Assembly (NCBI GenBank): GCA_036278735.1
Contig: DASUKM010000006.1
Location: forward strand, 1-60,024
Reading direction: 5' to 3'
DNA from: DASUKM01 sp036278735
GTDB taxonomy: Bacteria; Acidobacteriota; Vicinamibacteria; Vicinamibacterales; 2-12-FULL-66-21
Length of the DNA stretch: 60,024 nt
Shown: piece by piece, positions 10,972 through 19,718 of the stretch
How positions within the stretch are numbered: position 1 is the stretch's first letter
Layout of the letters: the number at the start of each line of letters is the position of its first letter
The notes under the pieces: generated by a model
Told to the model about the DNA's origin: nothing
Database searches by the model: none
Seen by the model: only the letters and a program-made list of their open reading frames with translations
Program-made: the position numbers and the translations under genes

Positions 10972-12509
10972 GCGACGTGGACGTGCTCCTCGGCCAGTCG
11001 TATTTCCTGCGCTTCGACCCGAAGCTCTCCGACGCGCAGCAGCCGTACGCGCCGCTCGGCACGCTGTACGCGGCAGCCTGGCTGCGCGAGCGCGGCTACC
11101 GGGTGGCGCTCTTCGACGCCATGCTGGCGGACTCCGAGGACGAATGGGCCGACGCCCTCGATCGCGGACGTCCGCGCGTCGCGGTTCTGTTCGAGGACAG
11201 CTTCAACTATCTGAGCAAATTGTGCCTGCTGCGCATGCGGGAGGCCGCCTTCGCGATGATCCGGATGGCCCGCGATCGCGACTGCCCGATCGTCGTCTGC
11301 GGACCCGATGCGACGGATCATCCCGCGCTCTATCTGCAGGCGGGAGCGGCCGCGGTGATTGCCGGCGAAGGGGAGGTGACGCTTCAGGCGGTGGTCGACG
11401 TCTGGCTCGCCGGCGGCGCCGCACGACTGAAGGATGTCGCCGGCCTCTGGCTGCCCGGCCCTGACGGGGGCGCCCGGCCGACACCGGCGCGCGATCGCCT
11501 CCGCGACCTCGACGCGCTGCCGCCGCCCGCCTGGGATTTGGTCGACGTGGAACGCTACCGCGCCCTCTGGCGAACGCGGCACGGCTACTTCGCGATGAAC
11601 GCCGTGACGACCCGCGGCTGCCCGTACCATTGCAACTGGTGCGCGCGCCCGGTGTACGGGCAGCGCTATGCGGTCACCAGCCCGGCGCGCGTGGCGGCCC
11701 ACGTCGCCGCGCTGCGCGACACCTATCGTCCCGATTGCCTCACCTTCGTCGACGACATTTTCGGCCTCACCCCCGGCTGGGTCGAGGCGTACGCCGATCG
11801 GATGGTCGAGACGGGATCGGTCGTCCCGTTCAAGTGCCTGCTCCGGGCCGATCTGGTCGGCGACCGGATCGTCTCGGCCCTCGTGCGCGCCGGATGCGAG
11901 TCGGTGTGGATGGGCGCCGAATCCGGCTCCCAGAAGATCCTCGACGCGATGGACAAGGGGACACGCGTCGATCAGATCGAGCGGGGCACGCGTCTGCTCC
12001 AGGATGCCGGGATCGCGGTCGGCTGGTTCCTGCAGTTCGGATACGCCGGCGAGACGTGGGAGGACATCCAGCTCACGCGCGCGATGCTGCGCCGCACCGC
12101 GCCCGACGACATCGGCGTCTCCATCTCCTATCCCCTCCCGGGCACGAACTTCTACGAGAAGGTCCGTGCACAGCTCGGCGAGCAGCGGAACTGGCGCGAT
12201 TCCGACGACCTCGCGATGATGTATCACGGCGCCTATTCAACGGCGTTCTATCGCGCGCTGCATCGGCTCGTCCACACGGAGTTCCGCATGCGCCGCGCCG
12301 CTCGTGGGGTACGCGCGGCGTTGCGGCACCCCGCGACGATTCGCCTGCGGCGCCACGGCCGGATCGCGCTCAGCGCGGCCCGCCACGCACTCGCGCTGCC
12401 CGTCGCCCGCGCCCGGGTCGCGCGGCTCGCGCGCGACCCGGGCGGAGTTGCGACGCCCATCGCGATGCCGCACCAGCTCGCGGCGGCGCCTCGTCGCCAG
12501 GAGCCCTGA
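10968..12509 (+). CDS. Cobalamin-binding radical SAM enzyme, type A copy 1
   Basis: A 513-residue protein: an N-terminal cobalamin-binding (Rossmann) domain (about 1-150, with PLGTLYAAAWLRERGY and the VIAGEGE loop) and a radical SAM core. The core holds C218-x3-C222-x2-C225 (RGCPYHCNWC), which ligates the 4Fe-4S cluster. A basic, Ala/Arg-rich C-terminal extension (about 425-513) is unusual. It is clearly related to the enzyme at 13931 (both have RGCPYxCxWC followed by a DxFxxxPGW stretch). Members of this superclass carry out radical methylations, ring contractions and C-C bond formation; the reaction here is unknown. Start and stop overlap both neighbours. Confidence 0.88.
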   Translation: MSDVDVLLGQSYFLRFDPKLSDAQQPYAPLGTLYAAAWLRERGYRVALFDAMLADSEDEWADALDRGRPRVAVLFEDSFNYLSKLCLLRMREAAFAMIRMARDRDCPIVVCGPDATDHPALYLQAGAAAVIAGEGEVTLQAVVDVWLAGGAARLKDVAGLWLPGPDGGARPTPARDRLRDLDALPPPAWDLVDVERYRALWRTRHGYFAMNAVTTRGCPYHCNWCARPVYGQRYAVTSPARVAAHVAALRDTYRPDCLTFVDDIFGLTPGWVEAYADRMVETGSVVPFKCLLRADLVGDRIVSALVRAGCESVWMGAESGSQKILDAMDKGTRVDQIERGTRLLQDAGIAVGWFLQFGYAGETWEDIQLTRAMLRRTAPDDIGVSISYPLPGTNFYEKVRAQLGEQRNWRDSDDLAMMYHGAYSTAFYRALHRLVHTEFRMRRAARGVRAALRHPATIRLRRHGRIALSAARHALALPVARARVARLARDPGGVATPIAMPHQLAAAPRRQEP

Positions 12510-13927
12510 TGCGCACGCGCTCTCGTCACCGCATCGTGCTCTACAACCCGCGCGCGGTCTTTCACACGATGCCGCTCGCGCTCCTGGCGGTCGCGACCGC
12601 GCTGGATCGCACCCGCTTCGACGTCCGAATCGTCGACGGCCGCTTCGAGCCGGATCCGATCCGCACCGTGCTCGAGGCCGCCGCCGGCGCGCTGTGCGTC
12701 GGGGTGACGGTGCTCACCGGGGCGCCCATCCACGACGCGCTCGCGATCTCGCGCGCGGTCAAGCAGGCGCAACCGGCCGTGCCGGTCGTCTGGGGTGGCT
12801 GGCATCCGTCGCTGTTCCCGCGGCAGTGTCTCGACGAGCCGTCGATCGACGCCGTCGTGAGCGGACAGGGGGAGCACACCTTCGCGGAGCTCGTCGAACG
12901 GCTGGCCGCAGGACGGGGACTCGACGGCGTGGCCGGCGTGGCGTATCGCCGCGACGAGGCGATCGTCGTCAACGCCGCGCGTGGTCTGGCCGATCTGAAT
13001 GCGCTGCCGCCGCACGACTACGAGCTGATCGACGTCGAGCGCTACTTCACGGCCAAGGGGCGCCGGCAGATTGATTACATCTCGTCGCAGGGCTGTCGGT
13101 TCCGCTGTGCGTTCTGCGCCGATCCGGCCGTCTACCGGCGCGGCTGGTCGGGCCTGAACGCCGAACGCGTGGGCGGCGATCTCGACCGGCTGGTGCGCCA
13201 GCACCGCGTGCAGGAGGCCGCCTTCCAGGACGAGACGTTCTTCACCAGCGCACAGCGGGTCGAGGGGATCTGCGACGAGCTGCTGCGGCGCGGGATCGAT
13301 CTCGGCTGGACCGCGACGCTCCGGGCCGACCAGTCCGCCCGCATGCCGGAGGCGGTGTTTGCCACGGCGGTGCGGTCCGGGCTCCGCCGTGTGATGGTGG
13401 GGGTCGAATCGGGCTCGGCGCGGCTGCTGGACTGGATGAAGAAGGACATGACCGTCGAGCACGTGCTCGGCGTCGCCGAACGGTGCGTCCGGCATCGCGT
13501 GGCCGCCATCTTCAATTTCATCGTGGGCTTCCCCGGCGAGTCCGACGACGAGGTCGCGGCGACGCTGCGGCTCGTCAAGCGGCTGCGCGCCATGTCGCCG
13601 GCCTTCGATACGCCGATCTTTTCGTATCGCCCCTACCCCGGCAGCGCGATCGCCGAATCCGCCCAGGCCATGGGCTACCAATTCCCTCAGAGCCTCGAGG
13701 GGTGGGCCGACTTCGATTACGTCAATGCCCGCGGCCCGTGGATCGGCGCCGAGCGGTGGCGCGACATCGAGCGCTTCCGCTTCTACGCGCGGCAGGCCTG
13801 GACGGCGAGCCGCTGGCGCTGGCCCCTGCGCACGGTGTCGCGCTGGCGGTGCGAGCACGACTGCTACGCGTTTCCCGTCGAGAAGCAACTGGCGGAGCTC
13901 GTGCGGCCGAGGCAGGCGGTGTCGTAA
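12509..13927 (+). CDS. Cobalamin-binding radical SAM enzyme, type B copy 1
   Basis: A 472-residue protein with an N-terminal cobalamin-binding domain (RIVLYNPRAVFHTMPLALLA, then VVWGGWHPSLFP at 93-104 and SGQGEHTF) and a radical SAM core. The cluster-binding cysteines are C196-x3-C200-x2-C203 (QGCRFRCAFC). It resembles the protein at 15324 more than its direct neighbours: the cysteines fall at identical positions, and both have WGGW/YxPS after the Rossmann strands. It overlaps the previous stop by one base and lies 3 bases before the next start. The substrate is unknown; lipid, polyketide-like or glycan targets are all possible. Confidence 0.88.
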   Translation: MRTRSRHRIVLYNPRAVFHTMPLALLAVATALDRTRFDVRIVDGRFEPDPIRTVLEAAAGALCVGVTVLTGAPIHDALAISRAVKQAQPAVPVVWGGWHPSLFPRQCLDEPSIDAVVSGQGEHTFAELVERLAAGRGLDGVAGVAYRRDEAIVVNAARGLADLNALPPHDYELIDVERYFTAKGRRQIDYISSQGCRFRCAFCADPAVYRRGWSGLNAERVGGDLDRLVRQHRVQEAAFQDETFFTSAQRVEGICDELLRRGIDLGWTATLRADQSARMPEAVFATAVRSGLRRVMVGVESGSARLLDWMKKDMTVEHVLGVAERCVRHRVAAIFNFIVGFPGESDDEVAATLRLVKRLRAMSPAFDTPIFSYRPYPGSAIAESAQAMGYQFPQSLEGWADFDYVNARGPWIGAERWRDIERFRFYARQAWTASRWRWPLRTVSRWRCEHDCYAFPVEKQLAELVRPRQAVS

Positions 13928-13930
13928 CCC

Positions 13931-15322
13931 ATGGACCTCCTCCTGGCCCACGCCTACTTCCTGGCGGAAGACCCGCTCGAGCAGCAGGTGATGCGGCCGT
14001 ACCCGCCGCTCGGCCTGCTGTATCTGTCGTCGTACTTGAAAGCACGCGCTCTGTCGGTCTCGATCTTCGACGGCACGTTCAGCTCGTCCGAGGCGTTCAT
14101 GGCTCTCCTCCGCCGCGAACGTCCGGCCGTTGTCGGGTTCTATTGCAACCTGATGACGAAGGTGAACGTGCTCCGGCTGATCGAGGTGTGCCGCCGTGAG
14201 GGAGCGACCGTCGTCGTGGGAGGGCCCGATCCTCCTTTCCATGCCGAACGGTATCTCCAGCACGGCGCCGACATCGTCGTGATTGGCGAGGGGGAGCAGA
14301 CGCTCGCGGAACTCGTGCCGCGGCTGCTCGCCTCGCCGCGTGCGCGCGATCTCGCCGACATCGCCGGGCTCGTGTACCGCGATGCCGCCGGCGCCATCGT
14401 GCGCACCCCCGCCAGAGAGGTGCTGCCGACGCTGGATGGCCAGCCGTTTCCAGACCGCGCGGCCATCGACCTCGACGCGTATCTCTCGACCTGGCGCAAG
14501 CACCACGGCAAGGGGTCCATTTCGCTGATCACGGCGCGGGGCTGCCCGTACACGTGCCGGTGGTGCAGCCGGTCCGTGTTCGGCCAGAGCCACCGCCGCC
14601 GCTCGCCGGCGAACGTCGCGGACGAGGTCGAGCAGATTGTCGCCCGCTACCGTCCCGACATGCTCTGGTACGCCGACGACGTCTTCACCATCCACCCGGG
14701 CTGGCTGGCGCACTATGCCGCCGAACTGGATCGGCGTGGGCTCCGCGTGCCGTTCGAGTGCATCTCGCGCGGCGAACGGGTCAGCGAAGAGGTCGCGGAT
14801 ACGCTGGCCCGTCTGGGCTGCCTCCGGCTGTGGATTGGATCCGAAAGCGGCTCGCAGCGGGTGCTCGACGCGATGGATCGCCGCGTCACGGTCGAGCGGG
14901 TGCGCACCGCCACGCACCTGCTCCAGTCGCGCGGCATTCAGGTCGGCATGTTCATCATGCTCGGCTACCCGGGGGAGGCCGTGTCGGACCTCGACGCGAC
15001 GATCGAACACCTGAAGCGCGCGGCGCCCGACGTGTTCCTCACCACTGTCGCGTATCCGATCACCGGAACGCCGTTCCATGCCGACGTGAAGGGGGACGTG
15101 GTGGCGACACGCGCGTGGGCGGAATCGACTGACCGCGATCTTGCGCTGCGCGGCCGCCACAGCCGTCTCTACTACCGGTTCGTCCGGCGCTGGATCAACG
15201 GCGAAGTGGCTGGCGACCGGCACCTGCGGCAGGGGCGCTATCTGCGCGCCGTGCGATCGCTCGCCTCGGCGCGGGTCGGCAGACTCGGGATGTCGCTCGT
15301 GAACCGGCAGCGGGAGGCCTGA
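13931..15322 (+). CDS. Cobalamin-binding radical SAM enzyme, type A copy 2
   Basis: A 463-residue paralogue of the enzyme at 10968. The cobalamin domain runs about 1-150 (PPLGLLYLSSYLKAR, VVVGGPDPPFHAERY, VIGEGEQTL). The radical SAM cysteines are C205-x3-C209-x2-C212 (RGCPYTCRWC). After these comes DMLWYADDVFTIHPGW, matching DCLTFVDDIFGLTPGW in copy 1. It lacks the long basic tail of copy 1. It sits between the two type B genes with gaps of 3 bases upstream and 1 base downstream. Two related copies that have both been kept suggest successive reactions on one substrate, or two different substrates, rather than redundancy. Confidence 0.88.
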   Translation: MDLLLAHAYFLAEDPLEQQVMRPYPPLGLLYLSSYLKARALSVSIFDGTFSSSEAFMALLRRERPAVVGFYCNLMTKVNVLRLIEVCRREGATVVVGGPDPPFHAERYLQHGADIVVIGEGEQTLAELVPRLLASPRARDLADIAGLVYRDAAGAIVRTPAREVLPTLDGQPFPDRAAIDLDAYLSTWRKHHGKGSISLITARGCPYTCRWCSRSVFGQSHRRRSPANVADEVEQIVARYRPDMLWYADDVFTIHPGWLAHYAAELDRRGLRVPFECISRGERVSEEVADTLARLGCLRLWIGSESGSQRVLDAMDRRVTVERVRTATHLLQSRGIQVGMFIMLGYPGEAVSDLDATIEHLKRAAPDVFLTTVAYPITGTPFHADVKGDVVATRAWAESTDRDLALRGRHSRLYYRFVRRWINGEVAGDRHLRQGRYLRAVRSLASARVGRLGMSLVNRQREA

Positions 15323-15323
15323 C

Positions 15324-16796
15324 ATGATCGTGCTCTTCAATCCCTGGAGCACGCCCTCGCCGAAGAAGCCGCTGCCCATGTCGCTGCTGGCGATCGCGTC
15401 GATGCTCGAAGGAGCATTCGACTACGAGATCGTCGACGGCAATCTGGTCGACGACCCCGTCGCGCGCATCGTCGAGATCGGCAGGCAGCGCCGGCTCACC
15501 GCGATTGGCATCACGGTGATGCCGGGCCCACAGCTCGATCACGCGGTGCCGGCCTCGCGGCGCCTGAAAGGGGCGCTCCCGGGGGTGCCGATCGTCTGGG
15601 GCGGCTATTTTCCGTCGCAGCACGCCGACGTGTGCCTGCGCGCGCCCTACGTGGACTTCTGCGTCCAGAGTCAGGGGGAGCGCGCGTTCCTGGCGCTCGC
15701 GCGCGTGCTCGCGACCGGCGGCGACCCGGGCGCGATCGCCGGCGTCGTCTCGCGCGATGCGACCGGAGCCGTCCACCACGCGCCGCGGGGGCCGCTCACG
15801 CCGCTCGACGACCTGCCCGACTGGCCCTACGAGCGGCTGCCCATGGATCGCTATTTCCATCGCCATTACCTGGGCGCCCGTGTCGGCGCGCACCACTCGT
15901 CGTACGGCTGTCCGTTCGGCTGCAACTTCTGCGCGGTGGTCGGGATGGCGAAGCGGCGCTGGATGCCGCAGTCGGCGGCCCGGACGTTCGGCGTCGTCCG
16001 GCGTCTCCACGACGAGTACGGGGCGGATGCCGTCCAGTTCCACGACATGGACTTCTTCGTCTCCGAGGAGCGGACGTCGGAGTTCTCGGACCGCATGCGC
16101 GGTCTTGGCGTCGCGTGGTGGGCCCTCGGACGGGTGGACGAGCTGATGCGGTACCGCGACGACACGTGGACGCGCATGCGACGGAGCGGGTTGAAGATGG
16201 TGTTCTGCGGCGCGGAATCGGGGTCGGACGCCGTGCTGCGGCGGATGAACAAGGGAGGGCGCGCGAGCGCGGCGCTCACGCTGGAACTCGCCCGCCGGAT
16301 GAAGCACCACGGCATCGTGCCCGAGTTCTCGTTCGTCCTCGGCAACCCGCCAGACCCGGAGACCGATATCGCCGAGACGATCGGCTTCGTCAGGCGCCTC
16401 AAGCGCATCAATGCCGACGCCGAAATCATTCTGTACAACTACACCCCCGTCCCGCTCGACGGCACGCTGTACGACAGCGCGCGCGCCCTCGGGTTCGCCT
16501 TCCCGGAATCGCTCGAGGAGTGGGTGGCCGGCGAGTGGCGGCAGTTCGCGCTCCGCCGCAACCCGCAGACGCCGTGGACCCGTCCGGGGCTCCAGCGGCG
16601 CATCCGGTGGTTCGAGAGCGTGCTGAACGCGTACTACCCCACGGTGACGGACATGCGCCTGACGGGCGCGCGCCGGGCACTCCTGCGGCTGCTCGCGGGC
16701 TGGCGCTATCGCCTGCAGTGGTACGCGTGGCCGCTCGAACTGCGGCTGCTGCATCGCTGGCTGCGATACCAGCGTCCAGAAACGACGGGCTTCTGA
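15324..16796 (+). CDS. Cobalamin-binding radical SAM enzyme, type B copy 2
   Basis: A 490-residue paralogue of the enzyme at 12509. The N-terminal domain has IVLFNPWSTPSPKKPLPMSL and VWGGYFPSQH (91-100). The cluster cysteines are C196-x3-C200-x2-C203 (YGCPFGCNFC), the same positions as in the first type B enzyme. The C-terminal part after about 400 is rich in aromatic and basic residues (RRIRWFESVLNAYYP, LLHRWLRYQRP), which suggests membrane association. It closes the A-B-A'-B' series and is followed after two bases by a methyltransferase starting with GTG. The reaction is unknown. Confidence 0.88.
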   Translation: MIVLFNPWSTPSPKKPLPMSLLAIASMLEGAFDYEIVDGNLVDDPVARIVEIGRQRRLTAIGITVMPGPQLDHAVPASRRLKGALPGVPIVWGGYFPSQHADVCLRAPYVDFCVQSQGERAFLALARVLATGGDPGAIAGVVSRDATGAVHHAPRGPLTPLDDLPDWPYERLPMDRYFHRHYLGARVGAHHSSYGCPFGCNFCAVVGMAKRRWMPQSAARTFGVVRRLHDEYGADAVQFHDMDFFVSEERTSEFSDRMRGLGVAWWALGRVDELMRYRDDTWTRMRRSGLKMVFCGAESGSDAVLRRMNKGGRASAALTLELARRMKHHGIVPEFSFVLGNPPDPETDIAETIGFVRRLKRINADAEIILYNYTPVPLDGTLYDSARALGFAFPESLEEWVAGEWRQFALRRNPQTPWTRPGLQRRIRWFESVLNAYYPTVTDMRLTGARRALLRLLAGWRYRLQWYAWPLELRLLHRWLRYQRPETTGF

Positions 16797-16798
16797 CC

Positions 16799-17473
16799 GT
16801 GGCCCGCAGCCTCGCGCGGCGGTGGCGTCGAGCCGGCCGACCGGTGCTCGAGCCGATGCAGGCGTACGCCCGGTGGGCGCCGCGGTATCCCGCTTGCCCG
16901 CACAACCTGCTGATGACGCTCGAGCAGGCCGCCGTCCTCGCGCTGCTGCCGGCGCAGATCGACAGTGCGGCGGACCTCGCGTGCGGCACGGGCCGATACG
17001 CCCGGCTGCTGCACGACCGCCACGCGCGCGGCGTCCTCGCCCTCGACGCCTCGCCCGACATGCTGCAGCAGGCGGCGGGCGCGCCGGCGCGGCTCGTGCG
17101 CGGCGACCTGCGCGCGATCCCGCTCGCCTCCGCCTCGTTCGACGTGGCGGTCTGCGGCCTGGCCATCGGCGACGTCCCTGACCTGACCCTCGTCGTGGCG
17201 GAGTTCGCGCGCGTGCTGCGCCCCGGCGGCTGCGTCGTGTATTCCGATCTTCATCCGCGCGGCGCGCGCGCCGGGTGGGCGCGCACGTTCGAGGACGCCG
17301 CCGGCGACGGCTGGACGGTCCGGCAGCACATCCACGACCTCAGCGACCACGCACACGCGTGCCGCAGCGCCGGGCTCGTGATCGACGCCGTCGGGGAACC
17401 GGCGATCGACGTCGAGCACCCGTACCGCGGCTGGCCCGCCGCGCTGGTGGTCCGCGCGCGCCGCCTCTCATGA
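16799..17473 (+). CDS. SAM-dependent methyltransferase (BioC/UbiE-like)
   Basis: A 224-residue class I methyltransferase with ADLACGTGRYARLL as motif I, ALDASPDML as motif II and VLRPGGCVVYSDLHP as motif III. The stretch AYARWAPRYPACPHN near the N-terminus is like the YDxWAxxYD opening of BioC/UbiE-type enzymes. The start is taken as GTG 16799, two bases after the previous stop; ATG 16856 is an alternative that would drop 19 basic residues. Its end overlaps the next start by four bases (ATGA). It probably methylates an O, N or C atom of the same pathway product. Confidence 0.83.
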   Translation: MARSLARRWRRAGRPVLEPMQAYARWAPRYPACPHNLLMTLEQAAVLALLPAQIDSAADLACGTGRYARLLHDRHARGVLALDASPDMLQQAAGAPARLVRGDLRAIPLASASFDVAVCGLAIGDVPDLTLVVAEFARVLRPGGCVVYSDLHPRGARAGWARTFEDAAGDGWTVRQHIHDLSDHAHACRSAGLVIDAVGEPAIDVEHPYRGWPAALVVRARRLS

Positions 17474-18672
17474 TGCCCTTCCGGCCGTTCGATCGGCGGC
17501 GCCCGCTCACGTTCGTCAACGCGCGGGTGCTGCGGCCCGACGGCGGGTTCGGCCGCACGCTCCGGATCGCGCGCGGCGTCGTGGTCCAGCTCGACGGCGA
17601 CCCTGCGTCGCACGACGCGGTGATTGACCTCGACGACGCCGTCGTGCTGCCCGGCCTGATCAACGCACACGATCATCTGGAACTCAACGTCTTCCCTCGC
17701 CTGCGGTGGCGCGAGCGCTACACGAACGTGCGCGAGTGGATCGCCGATTTTCAGCCGCGATTCGCGACGGACCCGGCGCTCTCAGCCGCGCGTCCCGAGA
17801 CGCTGAACGATCGGCTTCTCGTCGGCGCGCTCAAGAACCTGCTGAGCGGCGTCACCACGGTGTGTCATCACAATCCGGTCTACCGGCCGATGTGCCGGCG
17901 CTTTCCGGTCCGGATCGTCAGGAAATTCGGCTTCAGCCATTCGCTGCAGATCGACGGCCCCCGCGCACGCGCCTCGTATGAACAGACCCCGAGGGGCTGG
18001 CCCTGGATCATCCACGCCGCCGAGGGAACCGACGAGGAGGCGGCGCGCGAACTGCCGCGGCTGTCGTCGTGGGGATGCGTGGGGCCGAATACGACGCTCG
18101 TGCACGGCGTCGCGATCGACGCCGGCTCGCGGCGCCTCGCGATCGAGGCGGGCGCGTCGCTCGTGTGGTGCCCCGGATCGAACGCCTTCCTGTTCGGCGC
18201 GACGGCGGACGTCGTCGACTTCAGTCGCGTCGGACGGCTCGCCATCGGGACCGACTCGCGTCTGAGCGGCGAAGCGGACCTCCTCGAGGAGCTGCGCGCC
18301 GCGCGCCGGACCGGTCAGCTCGATCTGCCGTGTCTCGTGCGGGCGGTGACAGCCGATGCCGCGGCGGTGCTCAGGCTGCCGCAGGCCGGACGCCTGCTGC
18401 CGGGGGCGCCGGCCGACCTGACGATCGTCGCGCCGATCCGCCGCGATCCGTTCGAGTCGCTGCTCGCCGCGCGCCGAACCGACATCCGCCTCACGATGAT
18501 TGGCGGGGCGCCGATGGTTGCCGATCCGGCCCTGTTGCCCGTCTTCGCGGCCGCGCGCACGAAGGCGCGCCACGTCCGGCTCGATGGCTGTCCGCGGGTG
18601 CTCGCCGACCCGGTGGTCGCGCGCGTCGCGGCGCTTGGCGTTACGGAACCGGGCCTCGAGGTGCCGTCGTGA
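17470..18672 (+). CDS. Amidohydrolase/deaminase of the TRZ/ATZ type
   Basis: A 400-residue member of the amidohydrolase superfamily. The metal-binding HxH is H67-D-H69 (INAHDHLELN), followed by IIHAAEG, TLVHGV and the catalytic-aspartate motif AIGTDSRLSG. Relatives hydrolyse cyclic amides or deaminate purine-like and triazine compounds. The substrate here is not predictable. No signal peptide, so cytoplasmic. ATG 17470 overlaps the methyltransferase stop, and its own stop overlaps the GTG of the next gene. An amidohydrolase within an otherwise radical SAM/methyltransferase set suggests a nitrogen-containing intermediate, or removal of a protecting acyl group. Confidence 0.85.
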   Translation: MMPFRPFDRRRPLTFVNARVLRPDGGFGRTLRIARGVVVQLDGDPASHDAVIDLDDAVVLPGLINAHDHLELNVFPRLRWRERYTNVREWIADFQPRFATDPALSAARPETLNDRLLVGALKNLLSGVTTVCHHNPVYRPMCRRFPVRIVRKFGFSHSLQIDGPRARASYEQTPRGWPWIIHAAEGTDEEAARELPRLSSWGCVGPNTTLVHGVAIDAGSRRLAIEAGASLVWCPGSNAFLFGATADVVDFSRVGRLAIGTDSRLSGEADLLEELRAARRTGQLDLPCLVRAVTADAAAVLRLPQAGRLLPGAPADLTIVAPIRRDPFESLLAARRTDIRLTMIGGAPMVADPALLPVFAAARTKARHVRLDGCPRVLADPVVARVAALGVTEPGLEVPS

Positions 18673-19712
18673 CCCGTCTCGCGTCCCCGGCCGAAATGCT
18701 TCGCCGGATCCGGAGCCGCGCCGACGGCCGTCTGCGCAGCCTCCCCGTCCTCGTGCTGACGGTGCACAGCGCGTGCAACTGCCGCTGCGTCATGTGCGAT
18801 ATCTGGAAGGCGAATGCGGTCCGGCGGGAGTTGACGCCGTCGGATCTCGATCGCCACGTGGCCGCGATCGAGCGTCTGCGCGTCACGCGCGTCGTCTTGA
18901 CGGGGGGCGAGCCGCTGCTGCACACGAACCTCTGGGCGCTCTGCCGCCGCCTGAAGCCGCTCGGCATCCGCCTCACGCTGCTCTCGACGGGACTCCTCCT
19001 CGAACGCCACGCCGCCGACATCGTCCGCTGGTGCGACGACGTGATCGTGTCGATCGATGGGAGCCGGAGCGTGCACGATCGGATTCGCCGGGTCGAGCGC
19101 GCGTACGACAGGATCGCGTCCGGCATCGCGGCCCTTCGCGCCCGCGCGGGTGCGCTCCCGGTATCCGGCCGGTGCGTCGTGCAACGCGCCAACGTCAGCG
19201 ACCTGTCGAACATCGTCGCGGCGGCGCACGCGCTGACGCTCGATCGCATCTCGTTTCTGGCCGCGGACGTCACGAGCGCCGCGTTCAACCGGCCGGCGCC
19301 GTGGGACGACGAGCGCCGGGCGGAGGTGGCGATCGGTCCCGAAGACCTGCCGCGCCTGCACGATGCCGTCGCCGCGCTCGTCCGGACGTCGTCGGACGAC
19401 TTCGCGTCGGGCTTCATCGAGCCTGGGCCTGACGGCCTGTGGCACATCGTCGAATACTATCGGGCGCTGGCGGGGCGCGGACGATTTCCCGCGCTGTCGT
19501 GCAACGCGCCGTGGGTCTCGGCCGTCCTGGAGACCGACGGCGCCGTGCGCCCCTGCTTCTTTCACCCGGCGTACCCGCGGGGCGAGACGCTCGAGTCGAC
19601 GATCAACAGCGACGCCGCGATCGCGTTCCGGCAGCAACTCGACGTCGGGCGCAACGCGACGTGCGCGCAGTGTGTGTGTCGACTCAATCTCGGGGTCGTG
19701 CGGAGCGGGTAG
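18669..19712 (+). CDS. Radical SAM protein with SPASM-like cysteine-rich C-terminus
   Basis: A 347-residue radical SAM enzyme without a cobalamin domain. The cluster motif is C36-x3-C40-x2-C43 (SACNCRCVMC), followed by VVLTGGEPLL, a typical radical SAM GGE strand. The C-terminal region holds C-N-A-P-W, a C-F-F-H turn after TDGAVRPC, and a terminal C-A-Q-C-V-C, resembling a SPASM or twitch domain with an auxiliary Fe-S cluster. Many SPASM enzymes modify peptides, but no precursor-peptide gene is visible in this gapless operon. It starts with GTG overlapping the amidohydrolase stop (GTGA). It ends 6 bases from a convergent kinase gene. Confidence 0.86.
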   Translation: MTRLASPAEMLRRIRSRADGRLRSLPVLVLTVHSACNCRCVMCDIWKANAVRRELTPSDLDRHVAAIERLRVTRVVLTGGEPLLHTNLWALCRRLKPLGIRLTLLSTGLLLERHAADIVRWCDDVIVSIDGSRSVHDRIRRVERAYDRIASGIAALRARAGALPVSGRCVVQRANVSDLSNIVAAAHALTLDRISFLAADVTSAAFNRPAPWDDERRAEVAIGPEDLPRLHDAVAALVRTSSDDFASGFIEPGPDGLWHIVEYYRALAGRGRFPALSCNAPWVSAVLETDGAVRPCFFHPAYPRGETLESTINSDAAIAFRQQLDVGRNATCAQCVCRLNLGVVRSG

Positions 19713-19718
19713 CGTTCG

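Noticed and set aside
12248..15379. Open frame of about 1040 codons on the minus strand
   Set aside because: It is antisense to three radical SAM genes with intact motifs; its translation is Arg/His/Pro-rich with no domain. High GC content produces such frames.
18669..19712. RiPP (modified peptide) cluster with the SPASM-like enzyme
   Set aside because: No small precursor gene fits in the gapless operon and no leader-binding domain was seen; kept only as a possibility in the text.
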